NCBI GenBank assembly: GCA_945900945.1 | Contig: CAMDKL010000028.1 | Coordinates: forward strand, 1 to 45,192 | Direction of reading: 5' to 3' | DNA from: Pirellula staleyi DSM 6068 | GTDB taxonomy: Bacteria; Planctomycetota; Planctomycetia; Pirellulales; Pirellulaceae | Length of the DNA: 45,192 bases | Shown: in pieces, positions 32,262-43,071 of the stretch | Position numbering within the stretch: the first letter of the stretch is position 1 | Layout of the letters: each line of letters opens with the position of its first letter | The notes under the pieces: model-generated | What the model saw: the letters and a program-made list of their open reading frames with translations, nothing else | Told to the model about the DNA's origin: nothing | The model's database searches: none | Made by a program: the position numbers and the translations under genes

Positions 32262-33853
32262 TCATCGACATCGGACGAGACGGGCTCCATGACTTTGGTG
32301 TTGCGTTCCACAGCAATCACGACGGTTTGCGAGTCAACTCCATCGCGACTTTTAGCCGTGGCCGGCAAGACTTGGCGGCGATCCGGGAGTGGCAATCTGA
32401 TTGAAAAGCTGCCGTCCGAACGCACTTTGACCGGTTCCGTACCAACGGCCACATGGGCTTCGGGATGTGTTGAGCCAAAAACGACGAGTTCGGCATTTAC
32501 TTCGAAATGAAATTGTTTGTGTCGCTTAAGCGATCCTTCGGCGCCGCTTCCGAATTGGGAAAGGACATCGGCATCCATAGTGCGTTTCAGTCTTTCTTCA
32601 AAAACCTCGGTTAAGTCCCCTGTTTGGGTGTCATCACCGTATCCGCCGCTCATCGAATATATGTGTTCGGCGTCTGTTGCAACATCAGCCCAGTGGTCGT
32701 CGGTGGCTTCTTTCCCGCCAAGAGCCGGAGTCAGTACGGTATTGCTTCGAGCAAGTTCATAGAATCGGCTGTTCGCACACAGATACCCCATAAGCATTTT
32801 GAATCGGCTGGGTGGACTATCGACATCGATGTACCAATTTCGAACTCCGCCATGGATTTCTATGTCTCTGTAAATAACTTCCGAGTTGTTTGTCGTGCCA
32901 GAGTCGTCCAGCTTTAGTAGCCGAAGTATGGGTTTTGCCGTATGCCATTTTTCAGAGAGAGCGGCTTTGGCTCTATCAACGGAATGCCGCATTATGTCCC
33001 AATGGGCATGAATCCAATACGGATCTCGTACCATCAGCACCAAGCGATCCTTCCCCTTTGATATTTGGGGAGCAGGGCTGAGTGGGGTCAGTGAAGTTTT
33101 GGGAGCAGGCTGAGCAAGGTCTTTGCGGAGTTGTTTTTCCGCTTGAGCGATCCTAATCTTGGCGACAATTTCCGGTTTAGTATCGGACGGGGGTGGCGCA
33201 GGTTCCGGGTGGCTAATTGCGACGACGGTTTTCGGGGGTGCTACCTTGGTGCCTTTGTTTGCAATCGAGGTTTTGGGGGTACTGATTTGTGCCTCAGCCG
33301 CCGTTTTATTAGCGATGGCCGATTTGAATTTTTTTGCCAAACTGAGACCCTTTGGCTCAACGGCTTTTCCTTTAGGCGCAACGCCCTTACTGACTGCCGT
33401 GTTTTTGTGGACTGAGCCCTTGCTGACTGAGCCCTTGTTTGCAACGGTTTTTATTGTTTTCTTGGCGGAAAGTTCTGAAATGGCTGGTTTTGTGAAGACT
33501 GTGTTGGATGTCTTTTGGATACTAGGCGTCTTGCTGGCCTTGCTCGATTGAATCTTAGCAGTTGATTTTTTGCGAATTGAAGGGGAATTCGAGTTAGTCT
33601 TGGAGACTTTCGAGGACTTCGGTGTCGATTTGGCCAGCGATGCGCTGCGAGGCTTTTTCTCGACAGATGCAGTATTCTTAGCAACCGCCTTCGTTTGCGG
33701 CTTGGCAGGGGGTGTTTTTAGAGGACTGTCTTTGGGAGCAGTACCAGCCGGGGTTTTCCCAATGGGCTTAGCTTTTTCCACTCTATCGAGGGGCTTTTTC
33801 CTATTGGTATCCAGCTTTTTGCTTGCTGGTTTCTGCTTTTTCAAGGCGTTCAC
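32258..33853 (-). CDS. DUF4912 protein with long Lys/Pro-rich N-terminus
   Basis: The 531-residue protein has a low-complexity N-terminal half (about 1-260) rich in Lys, Pro, Ser, Thr and Ala, with many K-x-P and SKxxK phrases that resemble histone-H1 or AT-hook-like tails. The C-terminal part (about 270-385) is a DUF4912 domain: LVLMVRDPYWIHAHWDI, then YIDVDSPPSRFKMLMGYL. The last part (about 400-531) includes a segment FHFEVNAELVVFGSTHPEA that is typical of the region following DUF4912, with a beta-sandwich look. DUF4912 function is not established. The start follows the first ATG. The gene reads leftwards and shares its 5' region with the ATP synthase operon. Confidence 0.8.
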   Translation of the reverse strand: MNALKKQKPASKKLDTNRKKPLDRVEKAKPIGKTPAGTAPKDSPLKTPPAKPQTKAVAKNTASVEKKPRSASLAKSTPKSSKVSKTNSNSPSIRKKSTAKIQSSKASKTPSIQKTSNTVFTKPAISELSAKKTIKTVANKGSVSKGSVHKNTAVSKGVAPKGKAVEPKGLSLAKKFKSAIANKTAAEAQISTPKTSIANKGTKVAPPKTVVAISHPEPAPPPSDTKPEIVAKIRIAQAEKQLRKDLAQPAPKTSLTPLSPAPQISKGKDRLVLMVRDPYWIHAHWDIMRHSVDRAKAALSEKWHTAKPILRLLKLDDSGTTNNSEVIYRDIEIHGGVRNWYIDVDSPPSRFKMLMGYLCANSRFYELARSNTVLTPALGGKEATDDHWADVATDAEHIYSMSGGYGDDTQTGDLTEVFEERLKRTMDADVLSQFGSGAEGSLKRHKQFHFEVNAELVVFGSTHPEAHVAVGTEPVKVRSDGSFSIRLPLPDRRQVLPATAKSRDGVDSQTVVIAVERNTKVMEPVSSDVDD

Positions 33854-34104
33854 GGGGCAACTCCAAGGTGGCCAAGGAAAGGATCACTGCCCTTCCCTGG
33901 CAAAACAACGATTTAGCCATTTTTCACGAACCGAGGATTCGGAAGTTACGGCGATATCGGACAAAAATCGCAGGCCAAGCCCGTAATTTATTAAAACCAG
34001 TATGCTTTAAGAGTATCGGCATTTCTAGTCTGAAGGCAACGGAATGATCACCTTGTTGGTCTATTTGGTTCGTTCCTCAAAGGCAGACGTAATTAGGAGA
34101 GACA
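33854..34104. promoter_or_regulatory. divergent promoter region of the DUF4912 gene and atp operon
   Basis: The 251 bases between these two divergent genes must hold the promoter of the ATP synthase operon. The stretch 33985-34030 is AT-rich (TTTATTAAAACC), but I cannot assign exact -35 and -10 boxes. A short poly-purine GGAGAGA is the ribosome site of the first atp gene. Confidence 0.45.
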
Positions 34105-34455
34105 ATGGGTATTTCAAATATCGACCCTTCAAAAACCGAGCCTGTCTTGAAAACTTTAAGTAATGCCGAGAATTTGACTCGAAGGGACGCAGATCGAATT
34201 GAGGTGCAAGCCAACACGAACGCTTTGTCGCGTGCAATAACAATAGTAATTTTGATGTTTTTGCCGGGTGTTGCGGGAAGTTATTTGGACCAATGGCTAA
34301 ACACCCAATTCTTTGTCGTGATTGGATTTGTATTGGGGATGGGGATTGCGATTTTTGGACTGCTATACGTGGCTCGCATTTCAGATCTTGCCGCCAAAAA
34401 AAGTCGAGAACTGAGGAAGAGTATTGAGACCAAGTCACAGAGCAGTCATGAGTGA
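34105..34455 (+). CDS. AtpZ/AtpI-like small membrane protein of the ATP synthase operon
   Basis: The 116-residue protein has two transmembrane segments (about 43-62 and 68-90) between charged ends, the size and layout of AtpZ/AtpI-type accessory proteins (F0F1-ATPase subunit Ca2+/Mg2+ transporter family). PGVAGSYLDQWLNT is a typical phrase between the helices. Members help assemble the c-ring or stabilise Fo, and some are linked to Mg2+ uptake. It is the first gene of the operon and its stop overlaps the next ATG (ATGAGTGA). AGGAGAG precedes the ATG. Confidence 0.72.
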   Translation: MGISNIDPSKTEPVLKTLSNAENLTRRDADRIEVQANTNALSRAITIVILMFLPGVAGSYLDQWLNTQFFVVIGFVLGMGIAIFGLLYVARISDLAAKKSRELRKSIETKSQSSHE

Positions 34456-34861
34456 CAAGCAGGCGTCCAGGCGATTCATGATTCGGTTCCAGATTGTTGA
34501 GATTTTGTCCTATGCTGGACTTGCGTTGCTTTGTTGGGTGATAACTTGGGTAATCATTGGAAATGGAGCCGTCGAGAGCTTCTCACTGCTCGCGTTGTCG
34601 GTTTGTCTCGTTTCAAGTGTTGGCCCTGTAGTTTGGCATTTTGGAAATGCGAATGCATCGCAGTCTGACTTGTCGATATTGCTTACCGTGGGATTCCGCT
34701 TTTCGTTGCTGCTAGGAGCCCTTGCGATTTCAACTGCGACAAAATGGCAACACCACAATTCTTTTTGTAATTGTTTGCTGGGCTATTATTTTCCTTTCAT
34801 GTTATTACAATCTGCGTCCCTGATCCGACAACAACCATTTTCAATTCCTCCCCAGAGCTAG
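34448..34861 (+). CDS. AtpI-like membrane protein (ATP synthase operon)
   Basis: The 137-residue protein from the ATG at 34448 has about four hydrophobic segments (16-37, 44-64, 77-97, 106-124). It has little recognisable sequence similarity, but location between the AtpZ-like gene and subunit a is where a second atpI-type gene usually lies. The ATG overlaps the previous stop, indicating translational coupling. Role probably in ATP synthase assembly. Confidence 0.65.
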   Translation: MSDKQASRRFMIRFQIVEILSYAGLALLCWVITWVIIGNGAVESFSLLALSVCLVSSVGPVVWHFGNANASQSDLSILLTVGFRFSLLLGALAISTATKWQHHNSFCNCLLGYYFPFMLLQSASLIRQQPFSIPPQS

Positions 34862-34869
34862 CCTGAGCA

Positions 34870-36195
34870 ATGGCTTCAGATATTCTCCATATTAAAGATG
34901 GGTACTTCTTTGAGATCCCACGGATACTCTGGAAGAGCAATAACGAGAAAGCAAAGGATTTCCCAACTTGGTTTGTTCGGATGGACTCGGACTATCAATC
35001 CTGGGAAGCCGACACGATCGTTTCCGGGTTGTCCGAGATTGGAGTGAACTCGTTGGACTTATCTGGTCTAAAAAAGACATGGGAAGATTGGCAGCATCTC
35101 GGACCCAAAAGTGCTGGCTGGCCGTTAGATGCTTATCTTGAGAAGGAGGCTGCTACAGCAATTACGAACGCCGCCACCTGGGCAACAAAGAACGCACCGA
35201 AGGCAACCGATCAATATCAAGCTTACATCGCCTCCAATGGGAGCCCGTACATCGACTGGTTCATTCAGCTTCAAAAATCGCCGGAGAAATCAGTGAAGTG
35301 GAATGAGCTCAAGGCGAAAGTCAACAGCGACTCGTTCCTCCAATCGTATTTTTCCGAAGCACCGAACCGAGACTGGTCAAAGGAAAAGATAAATCAATAC
35401 AACCGAACTCTCGACGGCAAGATTCTTGTACCGCAGCCGTTCGGTACGCTCCGAAATGCGTATGAGACCGAATCTGGGTTTTGCCTTTCGCGGTACATGA
35501 TTATCGAAATGGTTGTAGCGGTGCTTGCGTTAACGCTGTTTGGTTGGTTGGCGAAAAAGGTCGCGACTGGGCAGGCACCCAAAGGCAAAGTTTGGAATGC
35601 ACTTGAGGGGTTGGTCGGTTGGGTTCGGAGCGATGTGGTTGTTCCCGCGATGGGTGAACATGATGCTAAAAAATTTATGCCGCTGCTTTGGACTTTTTTC
35701 TTCTTTATCCTTGGTTGCAACCTGATGGGGATGCTGCCGTGGGTGGGCTCACCCACGGCCGCTTTCGGTACGACTTTGGCGCTTTCCGGCATTGTGTTTG
35801 TTTTGGGTTTGTACCTGGGTGTGAAGGCGTTTGGGCCTGTTGGATTTCTAAAGAACATCTGCCCTGAGCTCGGTTTGCCTTGGTATTTAGTTTGGATCGT
35901 TCCGATGATTTGGATTATCGAATTTGCTTCGTTGTTCATCAAACACGCGGTTTTAGCGCTGCGTTTGTTGTTGAACATGGGGGCTGGCCACTTGGTGTTA
36001 CTGGGTATTTTGGGGATAGGTATCAGTGTTCCGGCTGCGATGATGAGTACGCCCGCTTGGAGTGTGGCTGCTTTGATTGCAGTTGTTGGATCCGCAGTTC
36101 TAAGCGTCCTTGAACTATTTGTTGCCTTTTTGCAGGCCTGTTTGTTTACATTCCTAGCAGCGATGTTCATCGGTAGTTCGATGCATCACCACTAG
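34870..36195 (+). CDS. atpB: ATP synthase Fo subunit a, with long N-terminal soluble region
   Basis: The 441-residue protein forms the proton channel of Fo in the membrane. The conserved C-terminal core has the phrase HAVLALRLLLNMGAGH with the essential Arg365 facing the c-ring, and the FFILGCNLMGMLP loop. Subunit a is usually 240-290 residues; here a polar region of about 170 residues (about 30-200) precedes the first membrane helix (about 209-227) and has no match I recognise. It contains many Trp and charged residues and should lie outside the membrane on the N-terminal side. The gene follows the AtpI-like gene by eight bases. Confidence 0.93.
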   Translation: MASDILHIKDGYFFEIPRILWKSNNEKAKDFPTWFVRMDSDYQSWEADTIVSGLSEIGVNSLDLSGLKKTWEDWQHLGPKSAGWPLDAYLEKEAATAITNAATWATKNAPKATDQYQAYIASNGSPYIDWFIQLQKSPEKSVKWNELKAKVNSDSFLQSYFSEAPNRDWSKEKINQYNRTLDGKILVPQPFGTLRNAYETESGFCLSRYMIIEMVVAVLALTLFGWLAKKVATGQAPKGKVWNALEGLVGWVRSDVVVPAMGEHDAKKFMPLLWTFFFFILGCNLMGMLPWVGSPTAAFGTTLALSGIVFVLGLYLGVKAFGPVGFLKNICPELGLPWYLVWIVPMIWIIEFASLFIKHAVLALRLLLNMGAGHLVLLGILGIGISVPAAMMSTPAWSVAALIAVVGSAVLSVLELFVAFLQACLFTFLAAMFIGSSMHHH

Positions 36196-36276
36196 GTGGA
36201 TTGTTGATGCGATTCCAGAATGTGTTTCGCGAGTTTTTTGCTTCCATGCGTAATTAGTAGCGTTAGAAATAGCTAG

Positions 36277-36579
<303 letters not shown>

Positions 36580-36625
36580 TCTTTTCTTTTTGTTGGTGCC
36601 GACAATGTTCTACGGAGTTTCATTC

Positions 36626-37231
36626 ATGCGCTTGCTTTTGTTTTTAGCATTTTGCGTTGCATTTTTAGGCAATGCGTGGGCGAGCGGCGATGGTCATGGC
36701 CCGGATCCCACTTCGGCCTATGCAGCTGAGGGGTTAGACTCGTTGCTTGAGATTAAGTCCGACAAAGCAATCTGGTCTGCTGTAGTGTTTTTACTGTTAT
36801 TCGGCGGTTTGTACGTGGTTGCTTGGAAACCGATTACTCAGGCACTTGAAACGCGAGAGCAATCGATTGCAACACAAATTTCGGATGCGAAACGATCTGC
36901 TGATGAAGCCATGGAAAAATTGAAAGAGTACGATTCGAAAATCCAATCAGCTCACACCCAAGCTGCTGAGTTGATGACACAAGCTCGAAAGGATGCCGAG
37001 TCGGCTGGCCAACGAATCGTCGCCGAAGCTCAAGCCGAGGCGGGTCGCCAACGGGACCGTGCCCTGGCTGATATTGAGTCGGCCAAACAAAGTGCATTGT
37101 CTGACATTGCAGGAAAGAGCACTGACATTGCGTTCTCTCTTGCACGAAGAGTGGTAGGACGCGAATTACGAGCGGACGATCACCAGCAGTTGATTGCCGA
37201 GTCGCTCAGGAAAATGCCGAGCCAAAACTAG
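36626..37231 (+). CDS. atpF: ATP synthase Fo subunit b
   Basis: The 201-residue protein from the ATG at 36626 has a signal-like N-terminus (about 1-18), a membrane helix (about 48-70), and a long coiled-coil stalk (about 74-190, many Glu, Ala, Lys). It links F1 to Fo as the peripheral stator. The open frame extends 34 codons further upstream, overlapping atpE, but GGAG lies about nine bases before this ATG and the upstream codons have no b-subunit character. Confidence 0.92.
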   Translation: MRLLLFLAFCVAFLGNAWASGDGHGPDPTSAYAAEGLDSLLEIKSDKAIWSAVVFLLLFGGLYVVAWKPITQALETREQSIATQISDAKRSADEAMEKLKEYDSKIQSAHTQAAELMTQARKDAESAGQRIVAEAQAEAGRQRDRALADIESAKQSALSDIAGKSTDIAFSLARRVVGRELRADDHQQLIAESLRKMPSQN

Positions 37232-37252
37232 TTCACGAATCAAAGAGATACG

Positions 37253-37873
37253 ATGTCGGAAGCACAAGTAAACACTGCTGTCTTCGATGATGAATCGATG
37301 CACATCGGTCCAGTCTATGCAAAAGCGCTATTGGCGGTTGTTGGATTGTCGGGCGACATGAATGGATTGATGGAACAATTTCGTTCTTTGATCCACGATG
37401 TTTTAGACAAGCATCCTGCGTTGGAAGCGGCATTAGCCAATCCCAAGATTTCTTCGGAAGAGAAGATACGAATTCTCGACAAAGTTTTTGCTGACAAGAT
37501 GGATCCCACCTTGTTGACTTTCCTGAAGGTCGTTTCGAAACGGGGGCGACTGAATGTTCTTCGTGGCATTTACGGAGCGGCATCTGCATTGCGAGATGAA
37601 GCGGTTGGGCTAGTACGAGTTGTTATCACAACTGCTCAACAACTTGATCCGTCTGCAGTCAACTCGTTAAAGGAAAAGTTGCGAAACCTCTTCAAGAAAG
37701 AAGTCGCCGTCACGACCAAAGTGGACGCTTCGATCTTGGGTGGCTTGATTGTACGAGTCGGTGACGTTGTCTTCGATGGGAGTGTCGACGGACAGTTGAA
37801 TCAGCTCAAGAAAGCTACACTCGTTAAAGCCGAATTGGCCATTCGGGAAAAATTAAGCAGTTTGGCCACATAA
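37253..37873 (+). CDS. atpH: ATP synthase F1 subunit delta
   Basis: The 206-residue protein shows the delta/OSCP layout: an N-terminal helical bundle beginning IGPVYAKALL, then LLTFLKVVSKRGRLNVLRGI, and the C-terminal signature VDASILGGLIVRVGDVVFDGSV that is diagnostic. It joins the b stalk to the top of F1. Located between atpF and atpA as in most bacteria. Confidence 0.95.
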   Translation: MSEAQVNTAVFDDESMHIGPVYAKALLAVVGLSGDMNGLMEQFRSLIHDVLDKHPALEAALANPKISSEEKIRILDKVFADKMDPTLLTFLKVVSKRGRLNVLRGIYGAASALRDEAVGLVRVVITTAQQLDPSAVNSLKEKLRNLFKKEVAVTTKVDASILGGLIVRVGDVVFDGSVDGQLNQLKKATLVKAELAIREKLSSLAT

Positions 37874-37956
37874 GCTCACTCTAGTTGAAATTACAAAATC
37901 GCTGTCGAGCGAATAACCAACCCTTTGATCCATTGTAAGTCGTTGATCAACAAACC

Positions 37957-39462
37957 ATGAAATTCAATTCGGACGAAATCGCATCGGTCATCCAGGCCGA
38001 GATCCAGCAATACGGTAGCACTATTGATGTGCGAGAGGTGGGCACGGTTCTCGAAGTCGGGGACGGTATCGCTCGTGTGTACGGTCTCTCCAACGTCATG
38101 TCCGGGGAAATGGTCGAGTTCCCAAGCGGTGTTACTGGCTTGGCGTTCAACCTCGAAGAAAAGAGCGTTGGGGTCATCATTCTCGGTGACTTCCTGAGCA
38201 TCAAAGAAGGGGACGAAGTGCGTGCTTTGGGTAAGCTGCTGTCGGTTCCAGCCGGCGATGCAATTGTAGGTCGAGTTCTCGATCCACTTGGAAATCCACT
38301 CGACGGCAAGGGGCCCGTCAACTCAACGATTACTAGGCCTGTTGAATTGATCGCGACCGGTGTGGCTGAACGACATCCCGTTCACGAACCGATGCAGACA
38401 GGGATCAAAGCGATTGACGCGATGACCCCGATCGGGCGAGGACAACGTGAATTGATCATCGGCGACCGAAAGACCGGCAAGACGGCCGTAGCGATCGATG
38501 CGATCGTGAACCAGAAAGGCAAAGGCGTAAAATGTTTCTATGTTGCTATCGGCCAAAAGGACTCCTCCGTAGCGTTGGTGATCGATGCTCTCGAAAAGAA
38601 CGGAGCGATGGAATTCACGACCGTCATCGTAGCCGGGGCGAGCGCTCCAGCCCCGTTGCAATACGTCGCACCTTACGCAGGAACTGCAATGGCCGAACAC
38701 TTTATGTTCAATGGTGGCCACGCATTGATCGTCTACGATGACTTGAGCAAGCAAGCGGTCGCCTATCGTCAATTAAGCCTCTTGATGCGTCGTCCTCCAG
38801 GCCGTGAGGCGTTCCCTGGAGACGTTTTCTATTGCCATAGCCGACTTCTCGAACGATCGGCAAAACTCTCCAAAGCGCTGGGTGGCGGTTCGATCACCAG
38901 TCTTCCAATTATCGAAACGCTCGAAGGAGAAGTTTCCGCTTACATTCCAACCAACGTTATCTCGATTACAGACGGTCAGATTTACTTGCAGCCGGACTTG
39001 TTCTTTGCAGGTATTCGACCCGCTATGAACGTCGGTATCTCGGTTTCTCGCGTGGGTGGAAACGCTCAGATCAAAGCGATGAAAAAGGTGGCGGGCGGCC
39101 TCCGATTGGACTTGGCTTCGTTCCGCGAGTTGGAAGCGTTTGCTCAATTGGGTACAGAACTCGACCCCGCTACCCAATCGAAACTGGACCGTGGATACCG
39201 CATGGTCGAGCTTCTCAAGCAAGCTCAGTACCAACCGATGGACATTGCCGAGCAAATCATCAGTATTTACGCCGGTACACGCGGTCATCTCGACGAGATT
39301 GCTGTTGACCGAGTTCGCGAATTTGAGATTGGTTTGCTTAGTTTCGTTCGCGATCGCAAGCCTGACTTGTTGGTAAAGATCCGCGAAGTTGCTGATTTGA
39401 CCGCCGATATCGAAGAAGCGATCAAGTCTGCTATCACGACTTTCAAGGCTTCGTTCCGCTAA
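37957..39462 (+). CDS. atpA: ATP synthase F1 subunit alpha
   Basis: The 501-residue alpha subunit is of normal length. It has the Walker A-like GDRKTGKT (169-176), a [16 protein letters not shown] phrase and the SSxR-type end. Alpha binds nucleotide without catalysis and carries the adjacent Arg finger. It follows atpH by about 80 bases. Confidence 0.97.
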   Translation: MKFNSDEIASVIQAEIQQYGSTIDVREVGTVLEVGDGIARVYGLSNVMSGEMVEFPSGVTGLAFNLEEKSVGVIILGDFLSIKEGDEVRALGKLLSVPAGDAIVGRVLDPLGNPLDGKGPVNSTITRPVELIATGVAERHPVHEPMQTGIKAIDAMTPIGRGQRELIIGDRKTGKTAVAIDAIVNQKGKGVKCFYVAIGQKDSSVALVIDALEKNGAMEFTTVIVAGASAPAPLQYVAPYAGTAMAEHFMFNGGHALIVYDDLSKQAVAYRQLSLLMRRPPGREAFPGDVFYCHSRLLERSAKLSKALGGGSITSLPIIETLEGEVSAYIPTNVISITDGQIYLQPDLFFAGIRPAMNVGISVSRVGGNAQIKAMKKVAGGLRLDLASFRELEAFAQLGTELDPATQSKLDRGYRMVELLKQAQYQPMDIAEQIISIYAGTRGHLDEIAVDRVREFEIGLLSFVRDRKPDLLVKIREVADLTADIEEAIKSAITTFKASFR

Positions 39463-39487
39463 GCGGTTAGTGAAGGGTTCGTAAGCT

Positions 39488-41936
<2,449 letters not shown>

Positions 41937-41939
41937 AGC

Positions 41940-42353
41940 ATGAGCACCGACAACAAAGTTCATTGCATCGTCGTTACGCCCGAAAAGACCGAGCTCGACA
42001 CGACTTGCGATTCGATGGTGGTCCCAATGTTCGACGGCGAACTGGGGATTCAGTTCGGTCGTGCACCGATGGTGGGCCGATTGGGTTTCGGAATCATGCG
42101 GCTCAAATCGAATACTGGTGTGAAGGAATGGTTTGTCGACGGTGGTTTCGTGCAAGTGACCCGCGAAGGGGTGTATGTACTAACCGACCGACTACTCAAA
42201 CCGGAACAAATCGATGGCAAGCAGGCGGAAGCGGACTTGGACAAAGCAATGACGATGGTCTCGAATTCGCCAGAGTCTGCCGCATTCAAAGAACGAACCC
42301 TGACGCAAGCAAGAGCCAAAGTTCGCTTGGCGAAGTCGACGACAAGCAGTTGA
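41940..42353 (+). CDS. atpC: ATP synthase F1 subunit epsilon
   Basis: The 137-residue protein has the N-terminal beta-sandwich (VTPEKTELDTTCDSMVVPMFDGELGI) and the F-V-D-G-G-F-V-Q-V strand, then a helical C-terminus (about 90-137). It links the rotor shaft to the c-ring and can inhibit hydrolysis. It begins three bases after the atpD stop and ends the operon. Confidence 0.93.
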   Translation: MSTDNKVHCIVVTPEKTELDTTCDSMVVPMFDGELGIQFGRAPMVGRLGFGIMRLKSNTGVKEWFVDGGFVQVTREGVYVLTDRLLKPEQIDGKQAEADLDKAMTMVSNSPESAAFKERTLTQARAKVRLAKSTTSS

Positions 42354-42508
42354 TGAAATGGATCGCAACTTGATTGGTTGATGCCAACGCATTCTTGGTC
42401 AGCCCAACGCCGTGAACGATTTTCGGCAACGAAATCGATGGGTTATGTGGGGGCTGGTCCCCTGGTAATCCTGCTTTGGTGTTCTGAATTGACCGCTGCC
42501 TCTTGTGC

Positions 42509-42559
42509 CCGGCCCGCATTGCTTACACCGTCAAAGGCGATGTATGCAATGCGGGCCGG
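42509..42559. repeat. 14-bp perfect inverted repeat
   Basis: The arms 42509-42522 and 42546-42559 are perfect complements; after a single mismatched pair the next four bases also pair, giving a long stable stem. Located about 155 bases behind the atpC stop. Confidence 0.8.
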
Positions 42560-42603
42560 ATGTGTTTGTACTACGATCCCCTTATCTAGAACGCCAAAGC
42601 GGT

Positions 42604-42631
42604 GTCCGGTCGGGTCTAGCCCGAGCCGGAC
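42604..42631. repeat. hairpin resembling family B
   Basis: An 11-bp stem with one bulged G around the loop TCTAG. Its outer GTCCGG/CCGGAC is shared with the short hairpins behind acs, but the centre differs. Confidence 0.6.
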
Positions 42632-43071
42632 AATCAGACTCCACAAAAATGGTTCACGGCGTTGGCCAAATGGTCCGCTTCGGCAATAGTTGTCCACAAG
42701 TCCATGGGCTTTCGCACATGGCTAACAGCATGCCGCAGCTTCGCGGCTAATTGAATGGTCGTTTCGCTCATGATTTTTTTCGGTGCCTTGTCCTTTGGCA
42801 CAAGGGTTGCTTTCTGCAAGGGATTTGGCGTTCGAGCGACAGCGTTGGTCTCATCGGAGCATTTGTCATTTCCCTGATCGCTCGCATGCTTAGGCGTTAG
42901 AGTGGAACGGTTGCAACTGTTCCTGTGGTTTCGCAAGCGGACGAGGCCAGAATTGTGGTGAGCTGGGTCTACGATTTGACAATCCAATGGACACGGAAAT
43001 CGTGTCGGAAAACTTTGGAACCAGTTCACACTGAGTATGAAGAACTACGGAGCCAAGATCGGACGCTATCC

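Larger units (their letters stand above)
42354..43071. other. palindrome-rich intergenic region after the atp operon
   Basis: This 718-base gap carries at least three hairpins: CCGGCCCGCATTGC (42509-42522) with its exact complement at 42546-42559 (14-bp arms, 23-base spacer, with the pairing continuing after one mismatch); GTCCGG-T-CGGG/CCCG-A-GCCGGAC (42604-42631, one bulge); and GCCGC/GCGGC (42732-42747). They are not followed by T-runs. A weak minus-strand frame at 42634-43029 overlaps them and I do not accept it. One or more of the hairpins may end the atp transcript. Confidence 0.6.

Noticed and set aside
35394-36170. 258-codon frame on the minus strand
   Set aside because: It is antisense to atpB, whose C-terminal motifs are clear; the frame is open only because of the codon bias of the real gene.
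42634-43029. 131-codon frame on the minus strand in the gap after atpC, including a 45-codon subframe starting at 42771
   Set aside because: It runs through a hairpin-rich region, has mixed composition and no recognisable domain. The subframe has a helical look but no ribosome site. I keep it only as a possibility.
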